A DNA stretch of 64,000 nucleotides from Nocardia fusca NBRC 14340 (GTDB taxonomy: Bacteria > Actinomycetota > Actinomycetes > Mycobacteriales > Mycobacteriaceae), in the NCBI RefSeq assembly GCF_001618425.1, contig NZ_BDCU01000023.1, positions 160,124 through 224,123 of the forward strand, written 5' to 3'. The notes below the pieces were generated by a model. It was not told the origin of the DNA. It ran no database searches and was given only the letters and a program-made list of their open reading frames with translations. This document shows positions 44,020 to 51,751 of this stretch, in pieces; within the stretch, counting starts at the first letter, position 1, and every line of letters starts with the position of its first letter. Both the position numbers and the translations under genes were made by a program.

Positions 44020-44117
44020 GACCGCCGAGGACTGCGTATCCGGATCGCGGGCACAGGCCCCCGCGCAGCGCTTCGGGGTCCGGTCGTCAGCCCCATACCT
44101 CTGCGTCGTGATCAGTC

Positions 44118-44201
44118 CTAAGGGCTTGGCAGGGTCAGTGCGATCACGAACAGTGCGATTCCGGCAATCGCGAGTACAGCCGGCGTCGGGCTCCAGATCA
44201 T
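44118..44201 (-). CDS. Putative 27-residue hydrophobic peptide
   Basis: ATG 44201 is preceded by GGAG with 7-nt spacing and overlaps (ATGA) the stop of an upstream open frame that has no start codon of its own. The product starts MIWSPTPAVLAI and is one membrane helix (about 8-24) ending in PSP. It resembles small membrane subunits such as KdpF in size only. May be a remnant. Low confidence that it is expressed. Confidence 0.3.
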   Translation of the reverse strand: MIWSPTPAVLAIAGIALFVIALTLPSP

Positions 44202-44412
44202 GACTCATCTCCGAGCAGGTCGAAGATGCCGGCTCGCGGCGGATACACGTGAGTTCCGGTGATCAGTTCGGCGACCGTGGGAACTCGTGATGCAGGAACC
44301 GTCGACGGCCAAGGCGGCTATCGACGCATAAAACCACCCCGTTCCAGTCGACAACTGAGCGGTACGGCAGAGGGCAGGTCGGACTCCTGGAGTGTTCGAC
44401 GAGGACTTGCGG

Positions 44413-44754
44413 TCAGGCCGCGTCGGTGTGGTGGCCGATGAAATCGACGCGGGTGGCCTCGGCATCGAGGGCGATGTTCAGGGTTGCCTCGAGGGCGTCC
44501 GCCAGCTTGGCCAGAAGAGGGAGGGTCGGCACGGTATCGGAGCCTTCGATACGGGAGATCTTGGCCTGGGTGAGCCCGGATCGCTCGGCGAGTTCGGCTT
44601 GTGTGAGCCCGAGTTCGGTGCGGCGCATATACACGGCTTCGGCCAACGCCATGGAGAGTCGGATTTCGCGGCGGGCTTCGGAAACACTCTCGGGTTCGGT
44701 GTAGTCCTCGCTGAGTTTGCGTTCCTGGAGGGTCTTCCAGCGTGCGTGGTTCAT
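44413..44754 (-). CDS. XRE-family antitoxin (HigA-like)
   Basis: 113-residue DNA-binding protein with a helix-turn-helix at about 48-75 (LGLTQAELAERSGLTQAKISRIEG) and a short C-terminal dimerisation segment. ATG 44754 overlaps the stop of the toxin frame (ATGA), the toxin-first order of HigBA modules. It would neutralise the toxin and repress the operon via the palindrome at 45147-45164. With the toxin frame broken, it may persist as an orphan regulator. Confidence 0.88.
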   Translation of the reverse strand: MNHARWKTLQERKLSEDYTEPESVSEARREIRLSMALAEAVYMRRTELGLTQAELAERSGLTQAKISRIEGSDTVPTLPLLAKLADALEATLNIALDAEATRVDFIGHHTDAA

Positions 44755-45135
44755 AGGTCCAGTTCTCCTCTCTCTACTGTCCGAACGAATTCCTCATGGG
44801 CAGGTTCGTGCTCTGCCTCACAGATCTGGCGGGCGAGCTTCGCGCGTTTGACTTCGGCGTCTTCTCGCATCCGGGTCTTGCGGAAAACGGTCAGCAGTAT
44901 GGCGCGTCGGCCAGGCGCCAGCCAGTAGGTGATGCGAATATCGGCGCCATCCAGCGTCGGCCGTAGCTCGCGTACGCCGTCACCCAAGTAGCGCGCGTAG
45001 GGCTCGCTGAGAGTCTCGGCACGGTCAGCGAGGAGGCCGACGTACTCGTCGATTTTTGAGGAAGTGCCTAGCAGGTAGCCCATACAACCAGTCCCGCACT
45101 TCCGGCTCGATTTCGATGGTGAAGAGTCCACCCAC
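44751..45135 (-). pseudogene. RelE/HigB-like toxin, interrupted by a frameshift
   Basis: The N-terminus (GTG 45135, then LFTIEIEPEVRDWLYGL) lies in one frame, and the rest (KIDEYVGLLADRAETLSEPYARYL...RITYWLAPGRRAILLTVFRKTRMRE) in another. Removing one base from the A5 run (T5 at 45053-45057 on the plus strand) joins them into a normal phage-derived Gp49/HigB-like toxin of about 127 residues. The intact downstream frame from 45137 has a spurious N-terminus. Either a true inactivating indel, a sequencing error, or slippage control. Coupled to the antitoxin gene. Confidence 0.8.
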
Positions 45136-45146
45136 ACCAGTGAGTG

Positions 45147-45164
45147 TATGTCGTTGACAACATA
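45147..45164. promoter_or_regulatory. Candidate operator of the HigBA-like module
   Basis: TATGTCGTTGACAACATA at 45147-45164 is an 18-bp imperfect palindrome (7 of 9 positions paired) located 12 bp upstream of the toxin start, where antitoxin-binding sites usually lie. It is AT-richer than its surroundings and probably overlaps the promoter. Confidence 0.5.
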
Positions 45165-45382
45165 TTGGCCACGGGGCGTCGCAGACTCGGCGCCGTCCGA
45201 CCGGCAGCCTGTCCTTTCCGCCGGGTTTTCGAAGGCGGCGGCCTCGGCAATGCTGGCGTGGGCTCAGCGAACGCCGGCCCGGTGGGTATCGATCCGGTGC
45301 GAATGAACCCGGCCGGTGCCTCGCCCGACATGCGCGCCCGATTCGGGTGGGTCGGCTTGCCCATAAGGGGTACCTTCCCCGT

Positions 45383-45997
45383 ATGACGGAACCGCCGTAC
45401 AACTACGGGCGCCAGGACCCCCGCCAGGGTTACCCGCCCACCCAGGCATACTCCCAGCAGCAGGGCCGCGCGCAGCAGCCGCCGGAATACGGCCACCAGG
45501 TGGAATACGGCCACCAGGTCGATTACGGCTACGAATCGGACCGGCCCGAGCCGCGGTCGAACGAACCGAAGATCAATGTCGGACGGCTGTGGGCGGGCGG
45601 TGTCGGTACGGCCATCGTCGTCGCGCTGGTGATCGTGGTGCTGATCATGCTGGTGCGCGGCATCCTGAACATCGCGGTCCTCTCACCGGAGGGCGAGGGA
45701 GCCTATGGCACGGTCTCGACCACTTCCTACGCCGTGGCCGGTGGTGCCGCCGCGATCGCCGCGACCGGTCTGCTGAACCTGCTGCTCGCTTTGATGCCCA
45801 GCCCGATGCAGTTCTTCTACTGGATCACCGGACTGGTCACCGCGCTGGCGACGCTGGTGCCGTTCACCCTGGTCGCCGGGGTGGACGCCAAGATCGCCAC
45901 GGCCGTGATCAACCTGATCGCGGGGTTGTGCATCATTTCGCTGCTCGGCGGGGTCGGGTCCGGGGCGATCATCCGGCGCCCGCAGTCGCAGTACTGA
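45383..45997 (+). CDS. DUF6069-like four-helix membrane protein
   Basis: 204 residues. The N-terminus (1-68) is cytosolic, Pro/Gln/Tyr-rich and contains two imperfect EYGHQV repeats (about 35-48). Four membrane helices follow (about 72-95, 112-134, 140-160, 170-195) with short loops. It resembles DUF6069 proteins; function unknown. ATG 45383 is chosen as the first codon after a GC-rich leader. No operon partner is obvious; the 245-bp gap upstream holds the toxin-antitoxin control region. Confidence 0.7.
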   Translation: MTEPPYNYGRQDPRQGYPPTQAYSQQQGRAQQPPEYGHQVEYGHQVDYGYESDRPEPRSNEPKINVGRLWAGGVGTAIVVALVIVVLIMLVRGILNIAVLSPEGEGAYGTVSTTSYAVAGGAAAIAATGLLNLLLALMPSPMQFFYWITGLVTALATLVPFTLVAGVDAKIATAVINLIAGLCIISLLGGVGSGAIIRRPQSQY

Positions 45998-46080
45998 GGT
46001 CTTCCGTCCGGCGCCGTCGCGCCGGGTCCCGGGCGCCGTGGGGCGGCCCGGGGCCCGGGTGCGCGCTGCGGACGGTGGCT

Positions 46081-47118
46081 TCAGCCGGTCCCGTGGTCTT
46101 CCGGCCGGACCCGGACGAGCTGTTTGCCGAGGTTGGCGCCGTCGAACAGTCGCTGCAGGGCGGCCGGTGCCGCGGTGAGACCGTCGACGACGTCCTCGGT
46201 CCAGACCAGCTCGCCCGCCGCGACCCAGCCCGCGAGCCGGGCCAGGGCGGCCGGGAAATCGGCGTGGTGGTCGTAGAAGATGAAACCCTCCATACGGGCG
46301 CGGCGGAAGGCCAGCTGCATGTAGTTGGCGGGGGCGGCACCGTAGCCGGCCGCCGTGTAACCGGAGGAGATCGATCCGCAGAGCGCGATCCGGGCGTGCA
46401 GGGCGAGGTGGTCCAGCGCGTTCTCCAGTAGATTTCCGCCGATATTGTCGAAGACCGCGGTCAACCCCTCGGGGGCGAAGGCGCGGAGTGCGGCGGGGAC
46501 GTCGTCGGCGCGATAGTCCAGGCAGGCGTCGAAACGGGCGGTCTCGCGCACCCAGTCCACTTTCTCCGGCGTACCCGCGGTGCCGAGTACCCGCGCCCCG
46601 AGTAGTCGTGCGATCTGTCCGGCCAGCGATCCGACGCTGCCGGCCGCGCCGGTGACCAGCACCGAATCGGATTCCGCCACTTCCAGCACGCGGGTGATGC
46701 CGATATAGGCGGTCAACCCGCTCACGCCGAAAACGGTGAGCATATGGCGGGGGTCGATCCCCGGCGGCACCGGATTCACGCCGAACAGCCCGCCGGCGCG
46801 GGCCACGGTGTATTCCTGCCAGCCGAGCTCACCGTAGACCCACTGTCCCTCCGGCAGCGCCGGATCACGGGAGGCGACCACTCGCCCCACCCCGCTGCCG
46901 CGCATCACCTCGCCTACGCCGACCGGGGTCGTATAGGTCGTCGCGGGGTTGAGCCAGGTGCGCTGGGTAGCGTCGATACCGAGCCACTCCACCCGCACGA
47001 GGGCCTCGCCGTTCTCCAATATCGGGAAGGCGCTAGCCTTTTCGGCAAAAGTATCGGCGGTGATCCCGGCGGTCGGCCGTTCGCGCAGGACCATCTGACG
47101 GAAGGTGCGGTCGCTCAC
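46081..47118 (-). CDS. Zinc-independent medium-chain NADP-dependent oxidoreductase
   Basis: 345-residue MDR enzyme of the leukotriene B4 dehydrogenase/2-alkenal reductase group. Seen: FGVSGLTAYIGITRVLEV, the nucleotide-binding VTGAAGSVGSLAGQIARLLGARV (about 153-175), VFDNIGGNLLENALDHL, and the C-terminal GANLGKQLVRV. Zinc ligands of alcohol dehydrogenases are absent. It probably reduces enones or quinones with NADPH. Start GTG 47118 without an obvious ribosome site. Divergent from the TauE-type gene. Confidence 0.9.
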   Translation of the reverse strand: MSDRTFRQMVLRERPTAGITADTFAEKASAFPILENGEALVRVEWLGIDATQRTWLNPATTYTTPVGVGEVMRGSGVGRVVASRDPALPEGQWVYGELGWQEYTVARAGGLFGVNPVPPGIDPRHMLTVFGVSGLTAYIGITRVLEVAESDSVLVTGAAGSVGSLAGQIARLLGARVLGTAGTPEKVDWVRETARFDACLDYRADDVPAALRAFAPEGLTAVFDNIGGNLLENALDHLALHARIALCGSISSGYTAAGYGAAPANYMQLAFRRARMEGFIFYDHHADFPAALARLAGWVAAGELVWTEDVVDGLTAAPAALQRLFDGANLGKQLVRVRPEDHGTG

Positions 47119-47301
47119 GGCGGCCAGTGTGCCCCAGGAACGCCGCCGGTGTCGCCTTCATTTCCGCGCCCTCCGGGGCGCCGTACCGGCTGCCGTTCGG
47201 GCAGGCCGGCAGTATTGCGTTCACGGTGATCGCAACCCGTGTCAACGGGCTGAGCGCGTCGTACCCTCAGATCTCCGTCCAGGTTCGGGGAGCACACCGT
47301 C

Positions 47302-48291
47302 ATGATCAAGTTACTGGTTTTCACCCTTGTGGGTATCGGCGCGCAGATCGTCGACGGCACGCTCGGGATGGCCTTCGGCGTCACCGCGACGACGCTGCTC
47401 GTCCTCAGCGGCACGGGTGCCGCGCATGCGAGCGCGGCGGTCCACTTCGCCGAGGTCGCCACAACCCTGGCCTCTGGGGCATCGCACTGGCGGTTCGGCA
47501 ATATCGACTGGAAGGTCGTACTACGGCTGGGTGTGCCCGGCGGTATCGGCGCCTTCCTCGGAGCTACCGTCCTGTCGCGGATCTCCACCGAATCCGCCGC
47601 GCCGATCACCGCCGGCATCCTGCTCGCGATCGGTGTCTTCCTGGTCGTCCGGTTCTCGTCGCGACCGCCGGTGGAATTCGCCACCTCGGAGAAAACCGCG
47701 CACTCCACGAAGTTCCTGACCCCGCTCGGCCTGTTCGGCGGTTTCATCGACGCCAGCGGTGGCGGCGGGTGGGGGCCGGTCACCACCAGCACCCTGCTGA
47801 CCACCGGACGGTCCGCGCCGCGCACGGTGATCGGTTCGGTGAGTGCCTCGGAGTTCATCGTCTCGGCCTCGGCCAGTGTCGGCTTCCTGCTGGGGCTCGG
47901 CTCGGATTTCTTCGACAACCTGCTGATCATCGCCGGTTTGGCGCTCGGCGGAGTGATCGCCGCACCGATCGCCGCCTGGCTGGTCAGCCGGATCACCCCG
48001 GGTGTGCTGGGCACCGGTGTCGGCGGGCTGCTGGTCCTCACCAACGCTCGCACGCTGTTCAAGCACTTCGATATCGAGGGCGCGCCGCGCACGATCGGTT
48101 ACGTATTGATCGTTGTGGTGGCGGTCACGCTCACCGTCTTGGCGTGGCGGAAGTCGAGGACGGCCCCGGCTGCCGGAGACACTGCCGAGACCACGGGCGC
48201 GGACGCTGCCGAACCCGCGGTGGCAGGATCCGTCGGCACCGATGCCGCCGGTGAAGGTTCCGCGGACGCGACGCAGGTGCCGGTCAGGTAG
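47302..48291 (+). CDS. TauE/SafE-family anion exporter
   Basis: 329-residue membrane protein with about eight helices in two related halves (LVGIGAQIVDGTLGMAFGVTATTLL; LGLFGGFIDASGGGGWGPVTTSTLL), the hallmark of TauE/SafE transporters for sulfite or organosulfonates. An Ala/Gly/Thr-rich, acidic cytoplasmic tail of about 45 residues is unusual. ATG 47302 is used. A perfect hairpin terminator follows 55 nt after the stop. No sulfur-metabolism gene is adjacent, so the substrate is open. Confidence 0.88.
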   Translation: MIKLLVFTLVGIGAQIVDGTLGMAFGVTATTLLVLSGTGAAHASAAVHFAEVATTLASGASHWRFGNIDWKVVLRLGVPGGIGAFLGATVLSRISTESAAPITAGILLAIGVFLVVRFSSRPPVEFATSEKTAHSTKFLTPLGLFGGFIDASGGGGWGPVTTSTLLTTGRSAPRTVIGSVSASEFIVSASASVGFLLGLGSDFFDNLLIIAGLALGGVIAAPIAAWLVSRITPGVLGTGVGGLLVLTNARTLFKHFDIEGAPRTIGYVLIVVVAVTLTVLAWRKSRTAPAAGDTAETTGADAAEPAVAGSVGTDAAGEGSADATQVPVR

Positions 48292-48346
48292 TTGCGGACC
48301 GCCCGGTCCGCCCAGGTGGGCGGTACGACCGGAGGGTGAGGGGACA

Positions 48347-48394
48347 GCGCCCGGCTGCCCGGACAATACGTCCGGGCAGCCGGGCGCCTCTTCT
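48347..48394 (+). terminator. Perfect 18-bp hairpin downstream of the TauE-type gene
   Basis: Arms GCGCCCGGCTGCCCGGAC (48347-48364) and GTCCGGGCAGCCGGGCGC (48370-48387) are perfectly complementary, with a 5-nt AATAC loop and CTCTTCT after. It is the longest perfect stem seen in the window. The remaining gap 48395-48615 shows no gene; it should hold the promoter of the next unit. Confidence 0.75.
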
Positions 48395-48615
48395 ATGCGG
48401 CCGGCATGTGACGGCAGTGCGCACCGATGGTGGCGATTCTCCGTTGAGGACGCCCTGCGCAGGTCGAGGTGGAGGGCGCGGTTCGCGACCGGGATTCGAT
48501 TTCGTAACAGCCGGGTAGTACCGCACCAATAGGGCTGGACAACGGTCGGTGCACGGAAATATCGGCACGCCACCGTGATTCGGTCATCGAGTCTGTTCGC
48601 CAGAGGAGGACTGTG

Positions 48616-48705
48616 ATGTGTTGGGGCATTTCGGGCCGGATCAGCGAGAGCTCCGACTACGGCGGAGCCCCGGTCGTGGCTGCCGGTGGGGTGGTGCCGT
48701 GGTGA
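48616..48705 (+). CDS. 29-residue ORF with HypC-like N-terminus
   Basis: ATG 48616 follows an excellent AGAGGAGGA site at 5-nt spacing, and its TGA overlaps the next GTG start (GTGA), so translation is likely. The peptide begins MCWGISGRI, close to the MCLGIPGRI start of the hydrogenase chaperone HypC, including the essential Cys2, but then diverges (SESSDYGGAPVV) and ends VVPW. It could be a leader peptide for the SIS/HypC gene, a remnant of hypC, or a functional mini-protein. Too short for family assignment. Confidence 0.5.
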   Translation: MCWGISGRISESSDYGGAPVVAAGGVVPW

Positions 48706-49421
48706 ACGATGCTCTGGCGGCCATGCCTTTTCGCCCCGACCTCGCCGAGGACCTGGCGGCTGCGGCGCTGGCGCTGGCCCGGCGGTTCGCGGCCGGCGCG
48801 TCGCTGTGGTGTGTGGCGCCCTCCTGGGAACCACATGCCCAGCACATCGCCGTCGAATTCGTGTATCCGGATGCCGCCGAGGTGCGTGCCCTGCCCGCTG
48901 CCGCCCTGACCGGGCCGTATCTCGTGGATACCGCCCGGATTTCGACCCGACCCGGCGATATGGTGCTCGCGATCGCCGCCGCGCACGAGCCGCAGGTGCG
49001 GTCGCTGTTGGTGCGCGGCCCGGCCTGGGGCGTGCACACCATCTGGATCGGGTCGGGCCCGCGGCCGGCCGCCGGGCTCGCCGACCATCTGCTGTGGCTG
49101 GACGGCCCGGATTCCCGGCTGTCGGCCGCGGGTGATCTGGTCCTGCTCTATCACCTGCTGTGGGAGCTCACCCAGCGGTGTTTCGCGTATCCCGGCCTGC
49201 TCGCGCCGGAGCAGGGCCTGGGGCGCCGGGAGGCCGGCCGCGAAGAAGGCAGGCTCGGCGAGGTGGTGACTCCGCTCGGTGACGGGACGGCGCGTATCCG
49301 TACGCCGCTGGGAACCGAAACCGTCACGACGTCCTTCGTCGAACCGGTACGGCCCGGGGATCTGGTGCTGGTGCACGCCGGTATGGCGGTGAGCGTGGCC
49401 GGATCGGAGGACGAGCGATGA
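48702..49421 (+). CDS. SIS-domain protein fused to HypC-like C-terminal domain
   Basis: 239 residues. Residues 1-175 resemble a degenerate SIS sugar-isomerase fold (DLAEDLAAAALALARRFAAG; PGDMVLAIAAAHEPQVRSLLVRG). Residues 183-239 match the HypC/HupF beta-barrel (GEVVTPLGDGTARIRTPLG; FVEPVRPGDLVLVHAGMAVSV), but without the N-terminal Met-Cys that HypC uses to hold the iron centre. Such SIS-HypC proteins occur in actinobacterial [NiFe]-hydrogenase maturation clusters, as far as I know. The GTG start overlaps the mini-ORF stop; the end overlaps the next gene by ATGA. No hydrogenase gene is in the window. Confidence 0.75.
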   Translation: MNDALAAMPFRPDLAEDLAAAALALARRFAAGASLWCVAPSWEPHAQHIAVEFVYPDAAEVRALPAAALTGPYLVDTARISTRPGDMVLAIAAAHEPQVRSLLVRGPAWGVHTIWIGSGPRPAAGLADHLLWLDGPDSRLSAAGDLVLLYHLLWELTQRCFAYPGLLAPEQGLGRREAGREEGRLGEVVTPLGDGTARIRTPLGTETVTTSFVEPVRPGDLVLVHAGMAVSVAGSEDER

Positions 49422-50029
49422 CCTCGAACGAGGCGGTTGTGCTGCTCGGCGAACTGGCCGCGTGCGCGCAGGAGCGGGCCGCGGAGAGCATCGGTGTGCG
49501 GACGCGGGCACTCGCGGCGAACGCGGAACCGGTCGCCGCGGCGGCCCGGGAGATGGCGCGCCGCTTCACCGACGGCGGCAGGCTTTTCACCTTCGGTAAC
49601 GGTGGCAGTGCGACGGATGCCGCCACGCTCGCGGCCCTGTTCGCCCGGCCGCCGGACGGTACCGCGCTGCCGGCGTGGTCGCTGTCGGCCGACGAGGCGG
49701 TACTCACTGCGGTCGGCAACGATTGCGGCTTCGAATCGGTGTTCGCGCGCCAGCTGGCCGCGCGCGGACAGTCCGGCGATATCGCGGTGGCCATGTCGAC
49801 CAGCGGCGACTCGCCCGATCTGCTGGCGGGACTGGCCGAGGCCCGGCGGCGCGGAATGTACACGATCGGATTCGCCGGCTGCGACGGCGGCGCGTTCGTC
49901 CACGGCGACACGGTCGACCGCTGTCTGGTGGTCGATTCACGCTGTCCGCACCGGATCCACGAGACGCAGGCCCTGCTGGGGTACGCGCTGTGGCTATCGG
50001 TTCATCAGCACGGCGTCTTCGGCGGCTGA
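49418..50029 (+). CDS. SIS-domain protein, GmhA/DiaA-like
   Basis: 203-residue sugar-phosphate isomerase-type protein. Seen: the SIS loops FGNGGSATDAATLAALF (about 59-75) and AMSTSGDSPDLLAGL (about 125-139), plus NDCGFESVFARQL. The fold is that of D-sedoheptulose-7-phosphate isomerase, but the context (coupled to a SIS-HypC protein by an ATGA overlap) suggests the hydrogenase-cluster subgroup of unknown role. Its 3' end overlaps the convergent MFS gene by 36 nt. Confidence 0.85.
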   Translation: MTSNEAVVLLGELAACAQERAAESIGVRTRALAANAEPVAAAAREMARRFTDGGRLFTFGNGGSATDAATLAALFARPPDGTALPAWSLSADEAVLTAVGNDCGFESVFARQLAARGQSGDIAVAMSTSGDSPDLLAGLAEARRRGMYTIGFAGCDGGAFVHGDTVDRCLVVDSRCPHRIHETQALLGYALWLSVHQHGVFGG

Positions 50030-51541
50030 ATCGGTGCGGGCGGTCCGGCGCCCCGGCGCCCACGCGCCCAGCACGAACGCCATCACCACGGTGAGGATGC
50101 CCAGGACCAGGGCCGCCTGCGCGGCACCGTGGACGAAGGCTTCCTTGGCGAACGCCGCCAGCGGGGCGGCCGCCGGACCTCCCTGTTCGGCGACCTCCAG
50201 TGCGGCGGCCAGCGAATCACCGACCGGGCCGCGGGCCGCTTCGGGCAGCCGGGGTAGTGCCGGGGCGATTCGGTCGGTATAGCCGACGGCGAGGATGCTG
50301 CCGGAGATCGCGATACCGATGGCCGCTCCGACCTCCCGGGAGGCGTCGTTCACCGCGGAGGCCACCCCGTGTTTCTCCGGGGGTGTGCCGTTGATGATCG
50401 CGGCGGTCGCCGGGGCGGTGCACAGACCGAGGCCGGTGCTCAAGATCAGCAGCGGCCAGAGGACATCGAGGTAGCTGCTGTCCACCGTGGTCCGGGACAC
50501 CAGGATGAGCGCGCTGCCGACGCACAGCAGACCGAGGAAGGTGGGCAGGCGCAGACCGAACCGTTCGGCCAGCCGCGGGGCGACAACCGAGATACCGATC
50601 AGCGGCGCGATCATCGGCGCCATCGCCACCGCGGACATCAGCGGCGAGTACCCGAAGATCAACTGCATGTACTGGACGAACAGCAGGAAGTAGCCGAAAG
50701 CGACCAGGAACTGCACGCCGACGCTCACCGCGCCGCTGCCGAAGCCGCGATCGGCGAACAGCCGCACATCCAGGAGCGGATTCGGCACCCGCAGTTCGAC
50801 CGTCGCGAATCCGATGCCGGCGAGGATCCCGACGCCGAACAAGCCCAGTACCACCGGATCGGTCCAGCCGCGCACCGGCGCCTCGATGGCCCCGACCACG
50901 ACGGCGCCCACGGCGACCGACGCGGTGATACCGCCCCAGAAGTCCAGCGGTGGCCGGGTGTCGTCCACGGATTCGGGGACCGTGCAGCCGGCGATCGCGA
51001 GGACGACACCGGCTACCGTCATCGCGAGGAAAATGGCCTGCCAGGTCCAGATCTGCAGCAGCAGCCCGGAGCCGAGGATTCCCAGCACCGCCCCACCGGA
51101 GACGACTCCCGCCCACAGCCCGACGGCCACCCCGCGCCGTTCGGGTGGGAATCCGCCGGTGAGCAGGGAAAGAGTGGACGGCATGACCAGCGCCGCGCCC
51201 ACCCCCGCGACGGCGCGCGAGGCGATGATCCAATGCGGCTCGTCCAGTGCCAGTGGCACCGCGGAGGCGATCGCGAACACCACCAGGCCGAGCACCATCA
51301 TGATGCGGCGGCCGAACCGGTCGCCCAGCGCGCCGGAGAACAGGACCAGACAGGCCAGCGCCAGGGTGTAACCGTCGACCACCCAGGTGAGCTGCTGCTG
51401 GGTGGCGCCGGTATCGGCGGCGATCTCGGGGAGCGCGGTGTAGAGGGCGGCCATGGCCGCGATGACCAGCGCGACGGCCATCGACGACAGGGTGAGCAAC
51501 CAGATGTGCGCCCGGGACAGGCGCGTGTTCACCGATGTCAT
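49994..51541 (-). CDS. DHA2-family (EmrB/QacA) 14-TM drug efflux transporter
   Basis: 515-residue MFS proton antiporter. Typical markers: helix 1 with ALYTALPEIAADTGATQQQLTWVVDGYTLALA, the loop-2/3 motif GALGDRFGRRIMMVLG, and motif C-like GAALVMPSTLSLLTGGFPPERRGVAVG. About 14 helices. ATG 51541 is chosen (MTSVNTRLSRAHIW); the extension to 51568 would cover the operator-like inverted repeat. It likely exports a drug or metabolite; repression by a nearby TetR-type factor is possible. Confidence 0.92.
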   Translation of the reverse strand: MTSVNTRLSRAHIWLLTLSSMAVALVIAAMAALYTALPEIAADTGATQQQLTWVVDGYTLALACLVLFSGALGDRFGRRIMMVLGLVVFAIASAVPLALDEPHWIIASRAVAGVGAALVMPSTLSLLTGGFPPERRGVAVGLWAGVVSGGAVLGILGSGLLLQIWTWQAIFLAMTVAGVVLAIAGCTVPESVDDTRPPLDFWGGITASVAVGAVVVGAIEAPVRGWTDPVVLGLFGVGILAGIGFATVELRVPNPLLDVRLFADRGFGSGAVSVGVQFLVAFGYFLLFVQYMQLIFGYSPLMSAVAMAPMIAPLIGISVVAPRLAERFGLRLPTFLGLLCVGSALILVSRTTVDSSYLDVLWPLLILSTGLGLCTAPATAAIINGTPPEKHGVASAVNDASREVGAAIGIAISGSILAVGYTDRIAPALPRLPEAARGPVGDSLAAALEVAEQGGPAAAPLAAFAKEAFVHGAAQAALVLGILTVVMAFVLGAWAPGRRTARTDSAAEDAVLMNR

Positions 51542-51562
51542 GGCCACCTCTCGGCAGATGGG

Positions 51563-51578
51563 GAACAAGCGGTTGTTC
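51563..51578. promoter_or_regulatory. Operator-like inverted repeat in the efflux-pump promoter
   Basis: GAACAAGCGGTTGTTC is a perfect 6-4-6 inverted repeat 22 bp upstream of the MFS start, in the right place for a TetR- or MarR-type repressor. The candidate TetR gene at 53.0 kb is close, but its own SDR promoter carries a different repeat, so the cognate regulator is uncertain. Confidence 0.5.
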
Positions 51579-51751
51579 TATTGATCAGAGCACAATTCCC
51601 CAGGGCCACTATCGGTGATCTCCGTCACTGTCCCCCGTGGGCGGCGGACCGCCTGGTCACGGTGGTAGGTGGTCGGCGCACGGCCGACAACGACTGCGGC
51701 GCACACCGGACGCCCCCGGGGTCGTTCGAGGTCCGTCGCCGCCGCGGCGGC

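Noticed and set aside
43906..44412. Second tRNA gene at the downstream repeat copy
   Set aside because: Only the 3' half is present and the acceptor arm is mutated; no D-arm or 5' acceptor strand.
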